64,000 nt of DNA, from the NCBI GenBank assembly GCA_963797605.1, contig CAWCPX010000017.1, forward strand, positions 186,001 through 250,000, written 5' to 3'. The DNA is from DASQPR01 sp963797605 (GTDB taxonomy: Bacteria; Actinomycetota; Actinomycetes; Mycobacteriales; Micromonosporaceae). Under the pieces are notes generated by a model that did not search any database, was not told the DNA's origin, and worked only from the letters and a program-made list of their open reading frames with translations. The position numbers and the translations under genes are program-made. Positions 32,933-40,444 of this stretch are shown piece by piece (position 1 is the stretch's first letter; every line of letters begins with the position of its first letter).

Positions 32933-32966
32933 AGGGTCTTTTGAAAGGCCGTTCGAGCCAGACCCT
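32933..32966. repeat. Interspersed palindromic repeat, short copy C
   Basis: Ends AGGGTCT / AGACCCT with CCGTTCG inside (32949-32955). This is a short relative of the copies at 18765, 22872 and 60281. Its right end overlaps the stop of the acetamidase gene. Confidence 0.55.
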
Positions 32967-33978
32967 ACGACCGATCCGCCAGGTACGCTGCCGCCCGCGC
33001 CCGCAGCCGCGCATGGGTGCCGTCCATCGTCGGCGCCGTCGGCAGCCACTCCTTCCGCATCTTCGCGACCGCCGTGTAATTCGGGTCGACGACGTTGGCC
33101 AGCGGTGATTCGACCGCCTGCGACACCAGTTGGTAGGCGTCGAGCGTGGCCAGTCCATAGTCGGCCGCGACCCATTGCACGAGATCGAGTTGCGCGATGC
33201 GGAACGCGTCCTCCAGCGGGCGGGCGGAACCGATCGTCATGATGTGGCTGTCGGACTCGATCCGCGGCCACGGGCACGCCTGCCCCTTGATCAGGTCGAC
33301 GATGAGCACGGTGTCCATCGCGCATTCGACGGCGACACCGCAGGTCTCCCCCTCGCCCTGGCGCGCGTGCCCGTCACCGAGCGAGAACAGCGCCCCGGGC
33401 ACGTTCACGCCGAGGTAGCACGTCACTCCGGCCCGCATTTCGGGCGTGTCCATGTTGCCACCGTGCGCGTCGGGCACCAGGGAGGATCGGGCTTCCAGGT
33501 TCGGCGGGGCCACGCCGACCGTGCCGTGCATCGGATCCATCGGCAGTTCCACGCCGAAGTCGCCGAACCGCGACTGAAAGCGGCACGCCCGGCGCTCCCG
33601 ATCGAGTTCCCAGATCCACACGACCTCGGGCAGCGGCTCGTGCAGCGACGCGGTCGCGTGCGTCGAACTGAGCGCCCCGAACAGCGGCACCGTGGTCGAG
33701 GCGGCCCAATCGCGGGCCGGTTCGATCGACACGAAATGGATCGCGAGCGTGTCTCCTGGCTCGGCTCCCTCGATGAAGAACGGGCCGGTCTGAGGGTTCA
33801 CGAACGGAAATTCAATGACTTTCGAGACCAGATCGTCGACTCCGCGTACGCGGCCGCCGAAGCAGTCCTCCGTGAACACTTCCAGCACGGTGCCCGGCGC
33901 GACGCTGGCGACCGGCGGCACCCCGCCGAAGGTCCAGGCGTAGTCGGACGGCTCGGGGCGGTAGGAGACGACGCTCAT
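32965..33978 (-). CDS. Acetamidase/formamidase family protein
   Basis: A 337-aa protein of the FmdA/AmdA family, which hydrolyses short amides. Family motifs: VLEVFTEDCFGGRVRG, NPQTGPFFIEGAEPGDTLAI, the HGTVGVAPP segment, PDAHGGNMDTPEM, FSLGDGHARQGEGETCGVAV, and RIESDSHIMTIG. The metal or active-site residues in these segments appear present. ATG 33978 (MSVVSYRPEPSD) is preferred; the other ATG at 33999 would overlap the divergent mtnA start. Ends in a repeat. Confidence 0.88.
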   Translation of the reverse strand: MSVVSYRPEPSDYAWTFGGVPPVASVAPGTVLEVFTEDCFGGRVRGVDDLVSKVIEFPFVNPQTGPFFIEGAEPGDTLAIHFVSIEPARDWAASTTVPLFGALSSTHATASLHEPLPEVVWIWELDRERRACRFQSRFGDFGVELPMDPMHGTVGVAPPNLEARSSLVPDAHGGNMDTPEMRAGVTCYLGVNVPGALFSLGDGHARQGEGETCGVAVECAMDTVLIVDLIKGQACPWPRIESDSHIMTIGSARPLEDAFRIAQLDLVQWVAADYGLATLDAYQLVSQAVESPLANVVDPNYTAVAKMRKEWLPTAPTMDGTHARLRARAAAYLADRS

Positions 33979-33997
33979 ATCCGGATACGGTACGACC

Positions 33998-34978
33998 ATG
34001 GAGACACGGACGATCGACTGGGACGCCGGAGCCATCGTGGCCATCGATCAGTGCGCGTTGCCGCACGCGGACATCACGTTGCGCATTACCGATGTCGACG
34101 CCCTGATCGACGCGATCACGCGCCTGGCCGTGCGGGGCGCGCCCGCTCTCGGCGGCGCGGGCGCGCTGGGCGTCGCCCTCCTGGCACAGCAACACCCCGA
34201 CAACCTCGCACTGGTACGCGTACGGGCCGAAGACCTCGCTGCCGCCCGTCCGACCGCCGCGAACCTGCGATGGGGTGTGACCCGTGCGCTGAGCCGGCTC
34301 GACGAGGGGCCGGCTGCCGTGCTGGCCGAGGCGCTGGCCGTGCTGGAGCAGGACGAGACGGCCAACCGGGAAGCGTCCCGCCGTGCTGCCGACGAGATCC
34401 GTGACCTCTGCGAACGGCGTCCGCTGCGGATCCTCACGCACTGCAACGCGGGCCGGCTCGCGACCGTGGCCTGGGGCACCGCGCTCGGCGCCGTCCGCGC
34501 TCTGGCCGAGGCCGGCGACGTCGAATCCGTGCTCGCCGACGAGACCCGGCCGCTGCTGCAGGGCGCTCGGCTGACAGCCTACGAACTGGCCGAACTCGGG
34601 ATCCCCTACCGCGTCTGCCCCGACTCCGCGGCCGCGGCGGCGATGTCACTCGGCCTGGTCGACGTGGTGATCGTCGGCGCGGACCGGATCGCGCACAACG
34701 GCGACGTCGCGAACAAGGTCGGCACCTTCTCGGTCGCGCTCGCGGCGAAGCGGCACGGCGTCCCCTTCATCGTGGTGGCCCCGGAGTCCACCGTGGACGA
34801 CACGATCGCCTCCGGTGCCGACATTCACATCGAGCAGCGTGATCCCCGCGAGGTCACGCACTTCGCCGGGCAACTCGTCACGCCGGTCGGTGCCGATGCG
34901 TTCAATCCCGCGTTCGACGTGACGCCGGCCGATCTGGTCACCGCGATCGTCACGCAGGATCGGGTGTGGCGGCCCTAA
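33998..34978 (+). CDS. mtnA: S-methyl-5-thioribose-1-phosphate isomerase
   Basis: A 326-aa isomerase of the methionine/methylthioadenosine salvage pathway, changing methylthioribose 1-phosphate to methylthioribulose 1-phosphate. Key motifs: VRGAPALGGAGALGVALLAQ, the catalytic Cys in ILTHCNAGRLAT and the catalytic Asp in VIVGADRIAHNGDVANKVGT. Length is usual. ATG 33998. Its 3' end overlaps by 29 bp the convergent class II aldolase gene. Together these suggest cleavage of methylthioribulose phosphate to DHAP and an aldehyde, not the full methionine cycle. Confidence 0.93.
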   Translation: METRTIDWDAGAIVAIDQCALPHADITLRITDVDALIDAITRLAVRGAPALGGAGALGVALLAQQHPDNLALVRVRAEDLAAARPTAANLRWGVTRALSRLDEGPAAVLAEALAVLEQDETANREASRRAADEIRDLCERRPLRILTHCNAGRLATVAWGTALGAVRALAEAGDVESVLADETRPLLQGARLTAYELAELGIPYRVCPDSAAAAAMSLGLVDVVIVGADRIAHNGDVANKVGTFSVALAAKRHGVPFIVVAPESTVDDTIASGADIHIEQRDPREVTHFAGQLVTPVGADAFNPAFDVTPADLVTAIVTQDRVWRP

Positions 34979-35606
34979 ATCCGTAGGATCGAAGCTTCTC
35001 CGCGACCAGGGCGATCTCGGCGGCCGGCAGCAGCCGAGGCGATCCCGCCGCCGACGCCCGCAACCACACGTCGCAGAGCCATTCGAGGTACTGCGCCCGG
35101 GCGTACGCCTCCGCCAGCGAACCGCCCACCGTCAGCGCGCCGTGGTTTCCGAGAAGGCATCCGGTCCGGCCGCTCATCGCCACGGCCATGTTCTCGGCGA
35201 GTTCCGGCGTGCCGTACGTCGCGTACGCCGCCACGCGGACCGGCCCGCCGAACATCGCGACGAGGTAGTGCAGCGACGGCAGTTCGTCGACGAGCGTCGA
35301 GACCGCCGTCGCCGCCGGCGAGTGCGTGTGCACCACCGCGACGGCGTCCGTCAACGCGTACGCGGCGATGTGCATCGGCAGTTCGCTCGTGGGTGGTGAC
35401 ACCCCGTCGACCACGGTGCCGTCACGCCGGCACACGGCGACCGACGCCGCCGTGACCGCGTCGTAGGGCACGCCGCTCGGGGTCACCGCGATCAGGTCGC
35501 CGACGCGCGCGGAAAGGTTCCCGGAGGTGCCGACGACGAGGCCGTCCGCGACCATCCGCCGCCCGAATTCGACGATGTCGTGCCGCTGTGCCGCGAGGAG
35601 ATCCAC
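34950..35606 (-). CDS. Class II aldolase (fuculose-phosphate aldolase/Ald2-like)
   Basis: A 218-aa zinc-dependent aldolase. Motifs: MVADGLVVGTSGNLSARVGD, AVTPSGVPYDAVTAASVAV, the catalytic Glu in SPPTSELPMHIAAYA, zinc-ligand pair VVHTHSPAATAVS and third His in LLGNHGALTVGGSLAEAYA. The GTG at 35606 (VDLLAAQRHDIV) fits the family N-terminus; an ATG at 35642 is possible. Next to mtnA it may be the aldolase of the DHAP shunt, splitting methylthioribulose or 5-deoxyribulose 1-phosphate. MtnB dehydratase has the same fold and remains an alternative, but no MtnC/D genes follow. Confidence 0.82.
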   Translation of the reverse strand: MDLLAAQRHDIVEFGRRMVADGLVVGTSGNLSARVGDLIAVTPSGVPYDAVTAASVAVCRRDGTVVDGVSPPTSELPMHIAAYALTDAVAVVHTHSPAATAVSTLVDELPSLHYLVAMFGGPVRVAAYATYGTPELAENMAVAMSGRTGCLLGNHGALTVGGSLAEAYARAQYLEWLCDVWLRASAAGSPRLLPAAEIALVAEKLRSYGFRAATPDPA

Positions 35607-35718
35607 GGCATCACGGTATATCCGACGTCCGTGGCCGTTCATCTGTCGCCGGCTTTGTAGCCCAGGACCGCCACGGAACGTCACTTTTCCGATCCGGTGA
35701 CCCGTACCTGTGTGAGTG

Positions 35719-35845
35719 GCTTTGCTCTGCTCACCTCAAGGCCACAGACGACGGAGCATGACCAGACGAAGAGCGCGCTCTTGATCTTAATATTGTGTTC
35801 GCGCACGCCGAAGGCCGTGTCCACTCGAGGTGAGCAGAGCAAAGC
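35719..35845. repeat. Perfect 19-bp inverted repeat with 89-bp spacer
   Basis: GCTTTGCTCTGCTCACCTC (35719-35737) and its exact complement (35827-35845). The spacer codes for nothing visible. It may be a small mobile-element remnant or a long-stem RNA. Confidence 0.7.
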
Positions 35846-36036
35846 TCCGATCAACACCTCTCTCGCCTCGACGAACTGACTACACCGCGTCACCTCGAAC
35901 GACCAACGCATTCCGTGACGGCACGCACATCGGCTCGGCGACAACGATACGTTCGACGAGCGGCGACCGGCCGCGTCGCTGTTGCCGTGGCCGGACGACA
36001 GGTGGCCGTTGACGTGACACCGCGAGCACAAAGACC

Positions 36037-36069
36037 GCGGCGGCACACGCATGGCACGTGTGCCGCCGC
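36037..36069 (-). terminator. Terminator hairpin after the GH16 gene
   Basis: GCGGCGGCACACG / CGTGTGCCGCCGC, a perfect 13-bp stem with a 7-nt loop, 21 bp beyond the GH16 stop. Confidence 0.75.
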
Positions 36070-36090
36070 TCCTCCACACCGAAACTTCGA

Positions 36091-38031
36091 TCAGCTGGCG
36101 AACGTGAACCAGTTGACGCTGACGTAGTTGGCCGACTGGCCCGAGGTGAACTCGAGGAACACCGTGTGCGTGCCGGTCGTCGCGGTGATGTTCGCCGGCA
36201 CCGTGGTCCACGCTTGCCAGCCGCCCGTGTTGCCGACCGCGAAACTGCCGATCGACGGGTTGGTGCGGCTGTCCAGGTGCACCTCGACCAGACCGCTGGC
36301 ACCGCCGGTCGCACCCGAGGCCACCCGGGCCTTGAACTGCCCGAGCCCGCTGGTGCCGAAGTTGACGTTGTTGAACTGCAGCCAGTCGCCGTTGTTGAGC
36401 GAGGTCACGTCCTGCCCGCCACCGGTGTCGGTGGTCGTCTCGGTCGTGGAACCGCCCTGCGCGTTGTACGCCTCCGCCTGGATCGTCGCTGTGGCACCCG
36501 TGCCGCCACCGGTGGGAGTCGGCGTCGGCGTGGGTGTCGGGGGCGGCGTGGTGGACCCGGACCCGGTCGGCCCGCCCGGGAACGTGAACCAGTTGACGCT
36601 GACGTAGTTGGCCGGCTGCCCGGAATTGAATTCCAGGAAGACCGTATGCGTGCCGGTCGTCGCGGTGATGTTCGCCGGCACCGTGGTCCACGTCTGCCAG
36701 CCGCCGGTGTTGCCGACCGCGAAACTGCCGATCGACGGGTTGGTCCGGCTGTCCAGGTGCACCTCGACGAGGCCACTCGCGCCTCCGGTCGCTCCGGACG
36801 CGACGCGAGCCGAGAACTGGTTGACGCCGGTGGTGCCGAAGTTGACGTTGTTGTACTGCAGCCAGTCGCCGTTGTTGAGCGAGGTCACGTCCTGCCCGCC
36901 GCCGGTGTCGGTGGTCGTCTCGGTCGTGGAACCGCTTTGCGCGCTGTAGGACTCCGCCTGAATCGTCGAGCCAGCGCCGATGCCCGTGGTCGGTCCGGTG
37001 GGGGTCGGCGTGGGCGTCGGGGTCGGAGTCGGGGTGGGCGTCGGCGTCGGGGTCGGTGTGGAGCCGGTCGGCGTCGGGGTCGGCGTGCTCGATCCGCCGG
37101 TCGTCTCGACGGTCACGTAGTCGACGCTCATGGCCGCGCCCGACGATGTCGCCGCCGACGGTGACCCGCACCCGCAGATCGCGTTCGGATAGGCCCCGCC
37201 GATGGCCAGGTTCAGGATCGCGAAGAAGCCGTGATCGACCGCGTTCGTCCAGGTGGTCGCGTCGACCTGACTCTGATTGACGGTCCACTGGGTGACGCCG
37301 TCGGTGGAGAAGCGAAGCTGCTCGGCGCCGGCGTGCGACCGGTCCACCACGACCGAATACGTGTGGTAGGCGGTCTGGCAGCCGCTGCACGCGAGCAGGC
37401 CGCTGCCGATACCGGTGGTCTCGTTGCACGGGCCGCCCGGATCTACTCCACAGTGGAACGTATGGGACACCTGCGACAGCGCGTTGACGTCCTCCATGAT
37501 GTCGAGTTCGCCGATGCTGGGCCAGTTCGTCGCGCCGACCGGGCGGGCGGCCGCGCCCATCGCCCAGAACGCCGGCCAGTAACCGAGGCCACTCGCGGGA
37601 TTCGGCTGCTCGATCGAGGCCGAAATCTGCATCTGGCCGCCGACGGGCGCGGCGAAGTCGGTGCGGGCGGTCTCGATGCGGCCGGACGTCCAGTTGCCGG
37701 ACGCGTCCTTGATCGGCTTGATCTCCAGGTGCCCAGCGCCGTCGAGGAACACGTTGTTCGTGCTGTTCGTGTTGGACTCGACCTCACCCGTGCCCCAGTT
37801 GCCGGCCCCGCCCGGGTAACTCGTGCCGAGGTCGTAGATCCAGTTGGCGGACGACGGCGCCGTGCCGGCCGTGCCGTTGAAGTCGTCGCTGAAGACGGTG
37901 GTCCACCCCGTCGCCGGCGGTGGGGCGCTCGCGTTGGCCATCAACGGCACCGCGACCAGCGCCGCGATCGGCAGGACCACCGCGGCGGCCACGAGCAATC
38001 CCCGTCTACGCAGCTCAAATGCTTTCCGCAT
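36091..38031 (-). CDS. Secreted GH16 beta-glucanase with two CBM6-like modules
   Basis: A 646-aa exported enzyme. Signal peptide MRKAFELRRRGLLVAAAVVL; GH16 domain (about residues 40-280) with the catalytic E-x-D-x-x-E motif in GELDIMEDV, GYWPAFWAMG and the partner strand HTFHCGVDPGG. A (TP)n linker leads to two near-identical carbohydrate-binding modules (IQAESYSAQSGSTTETTTDT; GGQDVTSLNNGDWLQYNNVN; VEVHLDSRTNPSIGSF). The C-terminus is WFTFAS. GH16 enzymes cut beta-1,3/1,4-glucans such as laminarin. ATG 38031 is chosen for the signal peptide. Two LacI-type operators lie between it and the divergent regulator. Confidence 0.92.
   Translation of the reverse strand: MRKAFELRRRGLLVAAAVVLPIAALVAVPLMANASAPPPATGWTTVFSDDFNGTAGTAPSSANWIYDLGTSYPGGAGNWGTGEVESNTNSTNNVFLDGAGHLEIKPIKDASGNWTSGRIETARTDFAAPVGGQMQISASIEQPNPASGLGYWPAFWAMGAAARPVGATNWPSIGELDIMEDVNALSQVSHTFHCGVDPGGPCNETTGIGSGLLACSGCQTAYHTYSVVVDRSHAGAEQLRFSTDGVTQWTVNQSQVDATTWTNAVDHGFFAILNLAIGGAYPNAICGCGSPSAATSSGAAMSVDYVTVETTGGSSTPTPTPTGSTPTPTPTPTPTPTPTPTPTPTGPTTGIGAGSTIQAESYSAQSGSTTETTTDTGGGQDVTSLNNGDWLQYNNVNFGTTGVNQFSARVASGATGGASGLVEVHLDSRTNPSIGSFAVGNTGGWQTWTTVPANITATTGTHTVFLEFNSGQPANYVSVNWFTFPGGPTGSGSTTPPPTPTPTPTPTGGGTGATATIQAEAYNAQGGSTTETTTDTGGGQDVTSLNNGDWLQFNNVNFGTSGLGQFKARVASGATGGASGLVEVHLDSRTNPSIGSFAVGNTGGWQAWTTVPANITATTGTHTVFLEFTSGQSANYVSVNWFTFAS
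36100..36970 (-). repeat. Direct repeat of the CBM6-coding segment, 480-bp spacing
   Basis: About 370-390 bp at 36100-36490 recurs at 36580-36970 with high identity (for example AACGTGAACCAGTTGACGCT begins at both 36101 and 36581). The offset is exactly 480 bp. It encodes the two tandem binding modules, so it probably came from an in-frame duplication. Confidence 0.85.
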
Positions 38032-38069
38032 AACCGAACACACCTCGATCTGATCGGCCCCGTGACGGT

Positions 38070-38085
38070 CCGGAAACGTTTCCGG
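38070..38085. promoter_or_regulatory. LacI-family operator, perfect palindrome (GH16 side)
   Basis: CCGGAAACGTTTCCGG is a perfect 16-bp palindrome with the central CG of LacI-type sites. It lies 39 bp upstream of the GH16 start, where repressor binding would block transcription. Confidence 0.78.
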
Positions 38086-38221
38086 GTTGTCCATACAGTT
38101 ACTGCGGTGTTTCCCAGTGATTGACAGGAAGTATCGACGTTCGTCATTGTAGGTGTCAAGACCTTACACAACACGTTCTTTACAGTTCTTCCACGGGTAC
38201 GGCCGCTCCGCACGGAACGAT

Positions 38222-38237
38222 CCGGATGCGTTTCCGG
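38222..38237. promoter_or_regulatory. LacI-family operator, second site (regulator side)
   Basis: CCGGATGCGTTTCCGG matches the palindrome at 38070 in 14 of 16 positions. It lies about 110 bp upstream of the lacI-type gene, so the regulator may also control itself. Confidence 0.7.
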
Positions 38238-38348
38238 CGGACGAAACCGACCTGGTTCTACGTACCCATGTGCGACTAAGATTTTGATCTGTCGCTCTTA
38301 GAGGGTCCTGTTGAAGGGCCTGGAATCCTTACGGGACAGGCGAGCCGC

Positions 38349-39377
38349 GTGATCGACATTAGAGAGTTGGCACGACTCAGCGGCTTCTCGGCCGCCACCG
38401 TGTCACGGGCGCTCAACGACCGGCCCGAGGTCAGCCCGGAGACGCGGGCCCGCATCATCGAGTTGGCCGCGCAGCTCGGTTACTCCCCCAGTCAGCCGGC
38501 CCGCACACTGGTGCGCAAGCGTTCCGACACGATCGGCCTCATCTGGGACACCGGCTATGACGCCGAGGGGCGGCGGCACCCGTTCCTCCAAGACCTGCTG
38601 GTCGCGTTGAAGGTGCCGCTCGGCGCCGCCGGTTATCACCTGATGCTGCTCTCGACCGCCGAGGCCGACGCCGGTGTTGACACCTACCTGCGGGCGACCC
38701 GGCAGCACAGCCTCGACGGCGTGATCCTGATGGGCATCGACGACAGCCATCCGGCGATCACGGCGCTCGTCGACTCCGGGGTCGCCTGTGTCGCCGTCGA
38801 CCACGCGTTGCACGGGCCCCGCACGACCTATGTCAGCTCCGACAACCGCACCGGCGCCGGCACCGCCGTGGCGCACCTGCACTCGGTCGGCCGCCGCCGG
38901 ATCGCGATCATCACCGGTCCGCTCAATCTGATGCCGGCATCGGAGCGCCTGGCCGGTTACCGCTATCAGAGCGCGCGTCTCGGTCTCACCTTCCGCCCGG
39001 ACTACGTCGCGACCGGCGACTTCTTTCTGGCCAGCGGCTATGACGCGACCCGGCGGCTGCTCGAATCACCCGAGCCGCCCGACGCTATTTTCGCGGCCGG
39101 CGACGAGATGGCGATCGGCGCGATGCACGCGATCGTCGATGCCGGGTTCTCGGTGCCCGACGACATCGCGGTCGTGGGCTTCGACGACATCGAGTCGGCG
39201 TCGCTGGTGCGGCCGGCGCTGACCACGATCGCCCAGGACGCGCGCGCGATCTGCACGAGTGCCGTGGAAGCGTTGCTGCAGATCATCAAGGACGACGAAC
39301 CGCACGCGATCCCGGGTCCGCAGACGATTCCGACGAAACTGATCATCCGCAATTCGTGCGGCGCGAAACCGCGATAG
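38349..39377 (+). CDS. LacI-family transcriptional repressor
   Basis: A 342-aa regulator. DNA-binding headpiece IDIRELARLSGFSAATVSRA followed by the hinge LNDRPEVSPETRARIIELAA and LGYSPSQPARTL. The sugar-binding core has the usual order: TIGLIWDTGYDAEGRRHPFL, VILMGIDDSHPAITALVDSG, YVSSDNRTGAGTAVAHL, IITGPLNLMPASERLAGYR, AIFAAGDEMAIGAMHAI and VGFDDIESASLVRPALTTI. GTG start at 38349. It is divergent from the GH16 glucanase and very probably represses it through the two matching palindromes, responding to a glucan breakdown product. Its 3' end is part of a small tandem duplication. Confidence 0.93.
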   Translation: MIDIRELARLSGFSAATVSRALNDRPEVSPETRARIIELAAQLGYSPSQPARTLVRKRSDTIGLIWDTGYDAEGRRHPFLQDLLVALKVPLGAAGYHLMLLSTAEADAGVDTYLRATRQHSLDGVILMGIDDSHPAITALVDSGVACVAVDHALHGPRTTYVSSDNRTGAGTAVAHLHSVGRRRIAIITGPLNLMPASERLAGYRYQSARLGLTFRPDYVATGDFFLASGYDATRRLLESPEPPDAIFAAGDEMAIGAMHAIVDAGFSVPDDIAVVGFDDIESASLVRPALTTIAQDARAICTSAVEALLQIIKDDEPHAIPGPQTIPTKLIIRNSCGAKPR

Positions 39378-39410
39378 GCCGGATTCGTGCGGCGCGAAAC
39401 CGCGATAGGT
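39352..39410. repeat. Tandem duplication of the lacI 3' end (27 bp)
   Basis: ATTCGTGCGGCGCGAAACCG followed by CGATAGG occurs at 39352-39378 and again at 39384-39410, separated by 5 bp. The first copy codes the last residues and stop of the repressor; the second is non-coding. Confidence 0.8.
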
Positions 39411-39550
39411 GGAGGCGCGCGTCGGCGCGGACCGTGGGGATAAAACCCGCCGCTATCGGGCATTGTCGATTCGACGATCACGGGATTGCTGCCGTTCGGT
39501 TTCTCATAAGTCGGAAATGTCGGTATGGTTTCGCGGTCGGGCCGAGGCTT

Positions 39551-39588
39551 CGGAGAGTTTTCGGTGTGATAACACCGTTTTCTCTCCG
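39551..39588. terminator. Long imperfect hairpin downstream of lacI
   Basis: CGGAGAG-TTTT-CGGTGT pairs with ACACCG-TTTT-CTCTCCG around a GATA loop; the two TTTT tracts face each other as an internal loop. It lies about 170 bp after the lacI stop. Confidence 0.5.
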
Positions 39589-39739
39589 GAGCCCTCATGA
39601 CTTCCGCTCCGGGACGCTGCGGTCCGTGCTAATGCGGCCGTCGTGCACGGGGTGGCAGTTTCATGCGGCCGGCCGATGAGACGAGACGCGTGTGCCGGAT
39701 CTTCGTGACTCAACGTGTTCCCTCGAGATTGGCTGGCAC

Positions 39740-40316
39740 TTGTTGTCGGGGGCTTGTTATTGCTTACTTCGAGGAAACACGGCCACTGACCTGCACAGGG
39801 CGGCTTTCGGCCGAGACTGTGGCAGGAAAGCGTCGTCACAGCGAGTCATCGCAGCGAGTGGTTGGGGCCAGTCACGACTGGCCGTTTGTCGCGTCACCCT
39901 CGCCGCCGACACGATCACGGCCGTTCGCCCGCCGCCGCCACAATCGCCGCCGCCCCGCTACCGTCGCTCGCTCCCGTCGCGGTCACTCACGCACGGTCGC
40001 CGCGGACACGATCACGGCCGTTCGCCCGCCGCCGTCACAATCGCCGCCGCCCCGTTACCGTCGCTCGCCCCCGTCGCGGTCACTCACGCACGGTCCCCGC
40101 CGACACGATCACGGCCGTTCGCCCGCAGTCGACACGGTCACGGTTGCTCGCTCGCTCCCGACACGTTCACGGCCACACGACGCGCTCGTGATCAACGGAA
40201 CCGTCACAGTCACGCTGGGTAGGCGCCCGGCTCGGCGAGATTCGGACACATCTGAGTTTGCGCACGTCGACTGCCGTGCCGCACCCAGGTAAGCAATAAC
40301 GAGCCCCCAACACGAC
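39740..40316. mobile_element. MITE-like element 2 (about 577 bp) with 97-bp internal repeats
   Basis: The left end GGGGGCTTGTTATTGCTTAC (39748-39767) is mirrored at the right end with one change (40289-40308). These ends match those of the 151-bp element at 23609-23759. The interior has no supported gene: reading frames in it are open only because of the GC-rich 97-bp repeats. It may be a non-autonomous transposon that gained a tandem array. Confidence 0.65.
39908..40127. repeat. 97-bp tandem repeat (two full copies plus partial)
   Basis: The motif GACACGATCACGGCCGTTCG starts at 39908, 40005 and 40102, exactly 97 bp apart. The first two copies are nearly identical over full length; the third diverges after about 25 bp. 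A 97-bp period cannot keep a reading frame. Confidence 0.88.
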
Positions 40317-40444
40317 ATCAGTCGGTTCGCGATCCGGATACGCGCTGTGACGATGCCAAGCCCTTCCGGCGACTCTCTCGCGATGACGGCGGGGCCAGAA
40401 CCTGGGGGCCGCGGCCGCTGCCAAGGGACCACGTCCGGAAACCG

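Larger units (their letters stand above)
35607..36090. other. 484-bp gap; two hairpins, no gene
   Basis: No convincing coding sequence. It holds a widely spaced perfect inverted repeat (35719-35845) and the terminator of the GH16 gene (36037-36069). Base composition dips near 35780-35800 (TTGATCTTAATATTGTGTTC). Confidence 0.6.

Noticed and set aside
35681..37429. Long minus-strand frame (582 codons) overlapping the glucanase
   Set aside because: It is an off-frame reading of the GH16/CBM6 gene; its composition is Arg/His/Gln-rich and no motif is seen, whereas the glucanase frame has catalytic and export signals.
39663..40292. Several Arg/Pro-rich frames within the larger inverted-repeat element
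   Set aside because: They run through 97-bp repeats, which cannot keep frame, and have no ribosome-binding sites or family motifs.
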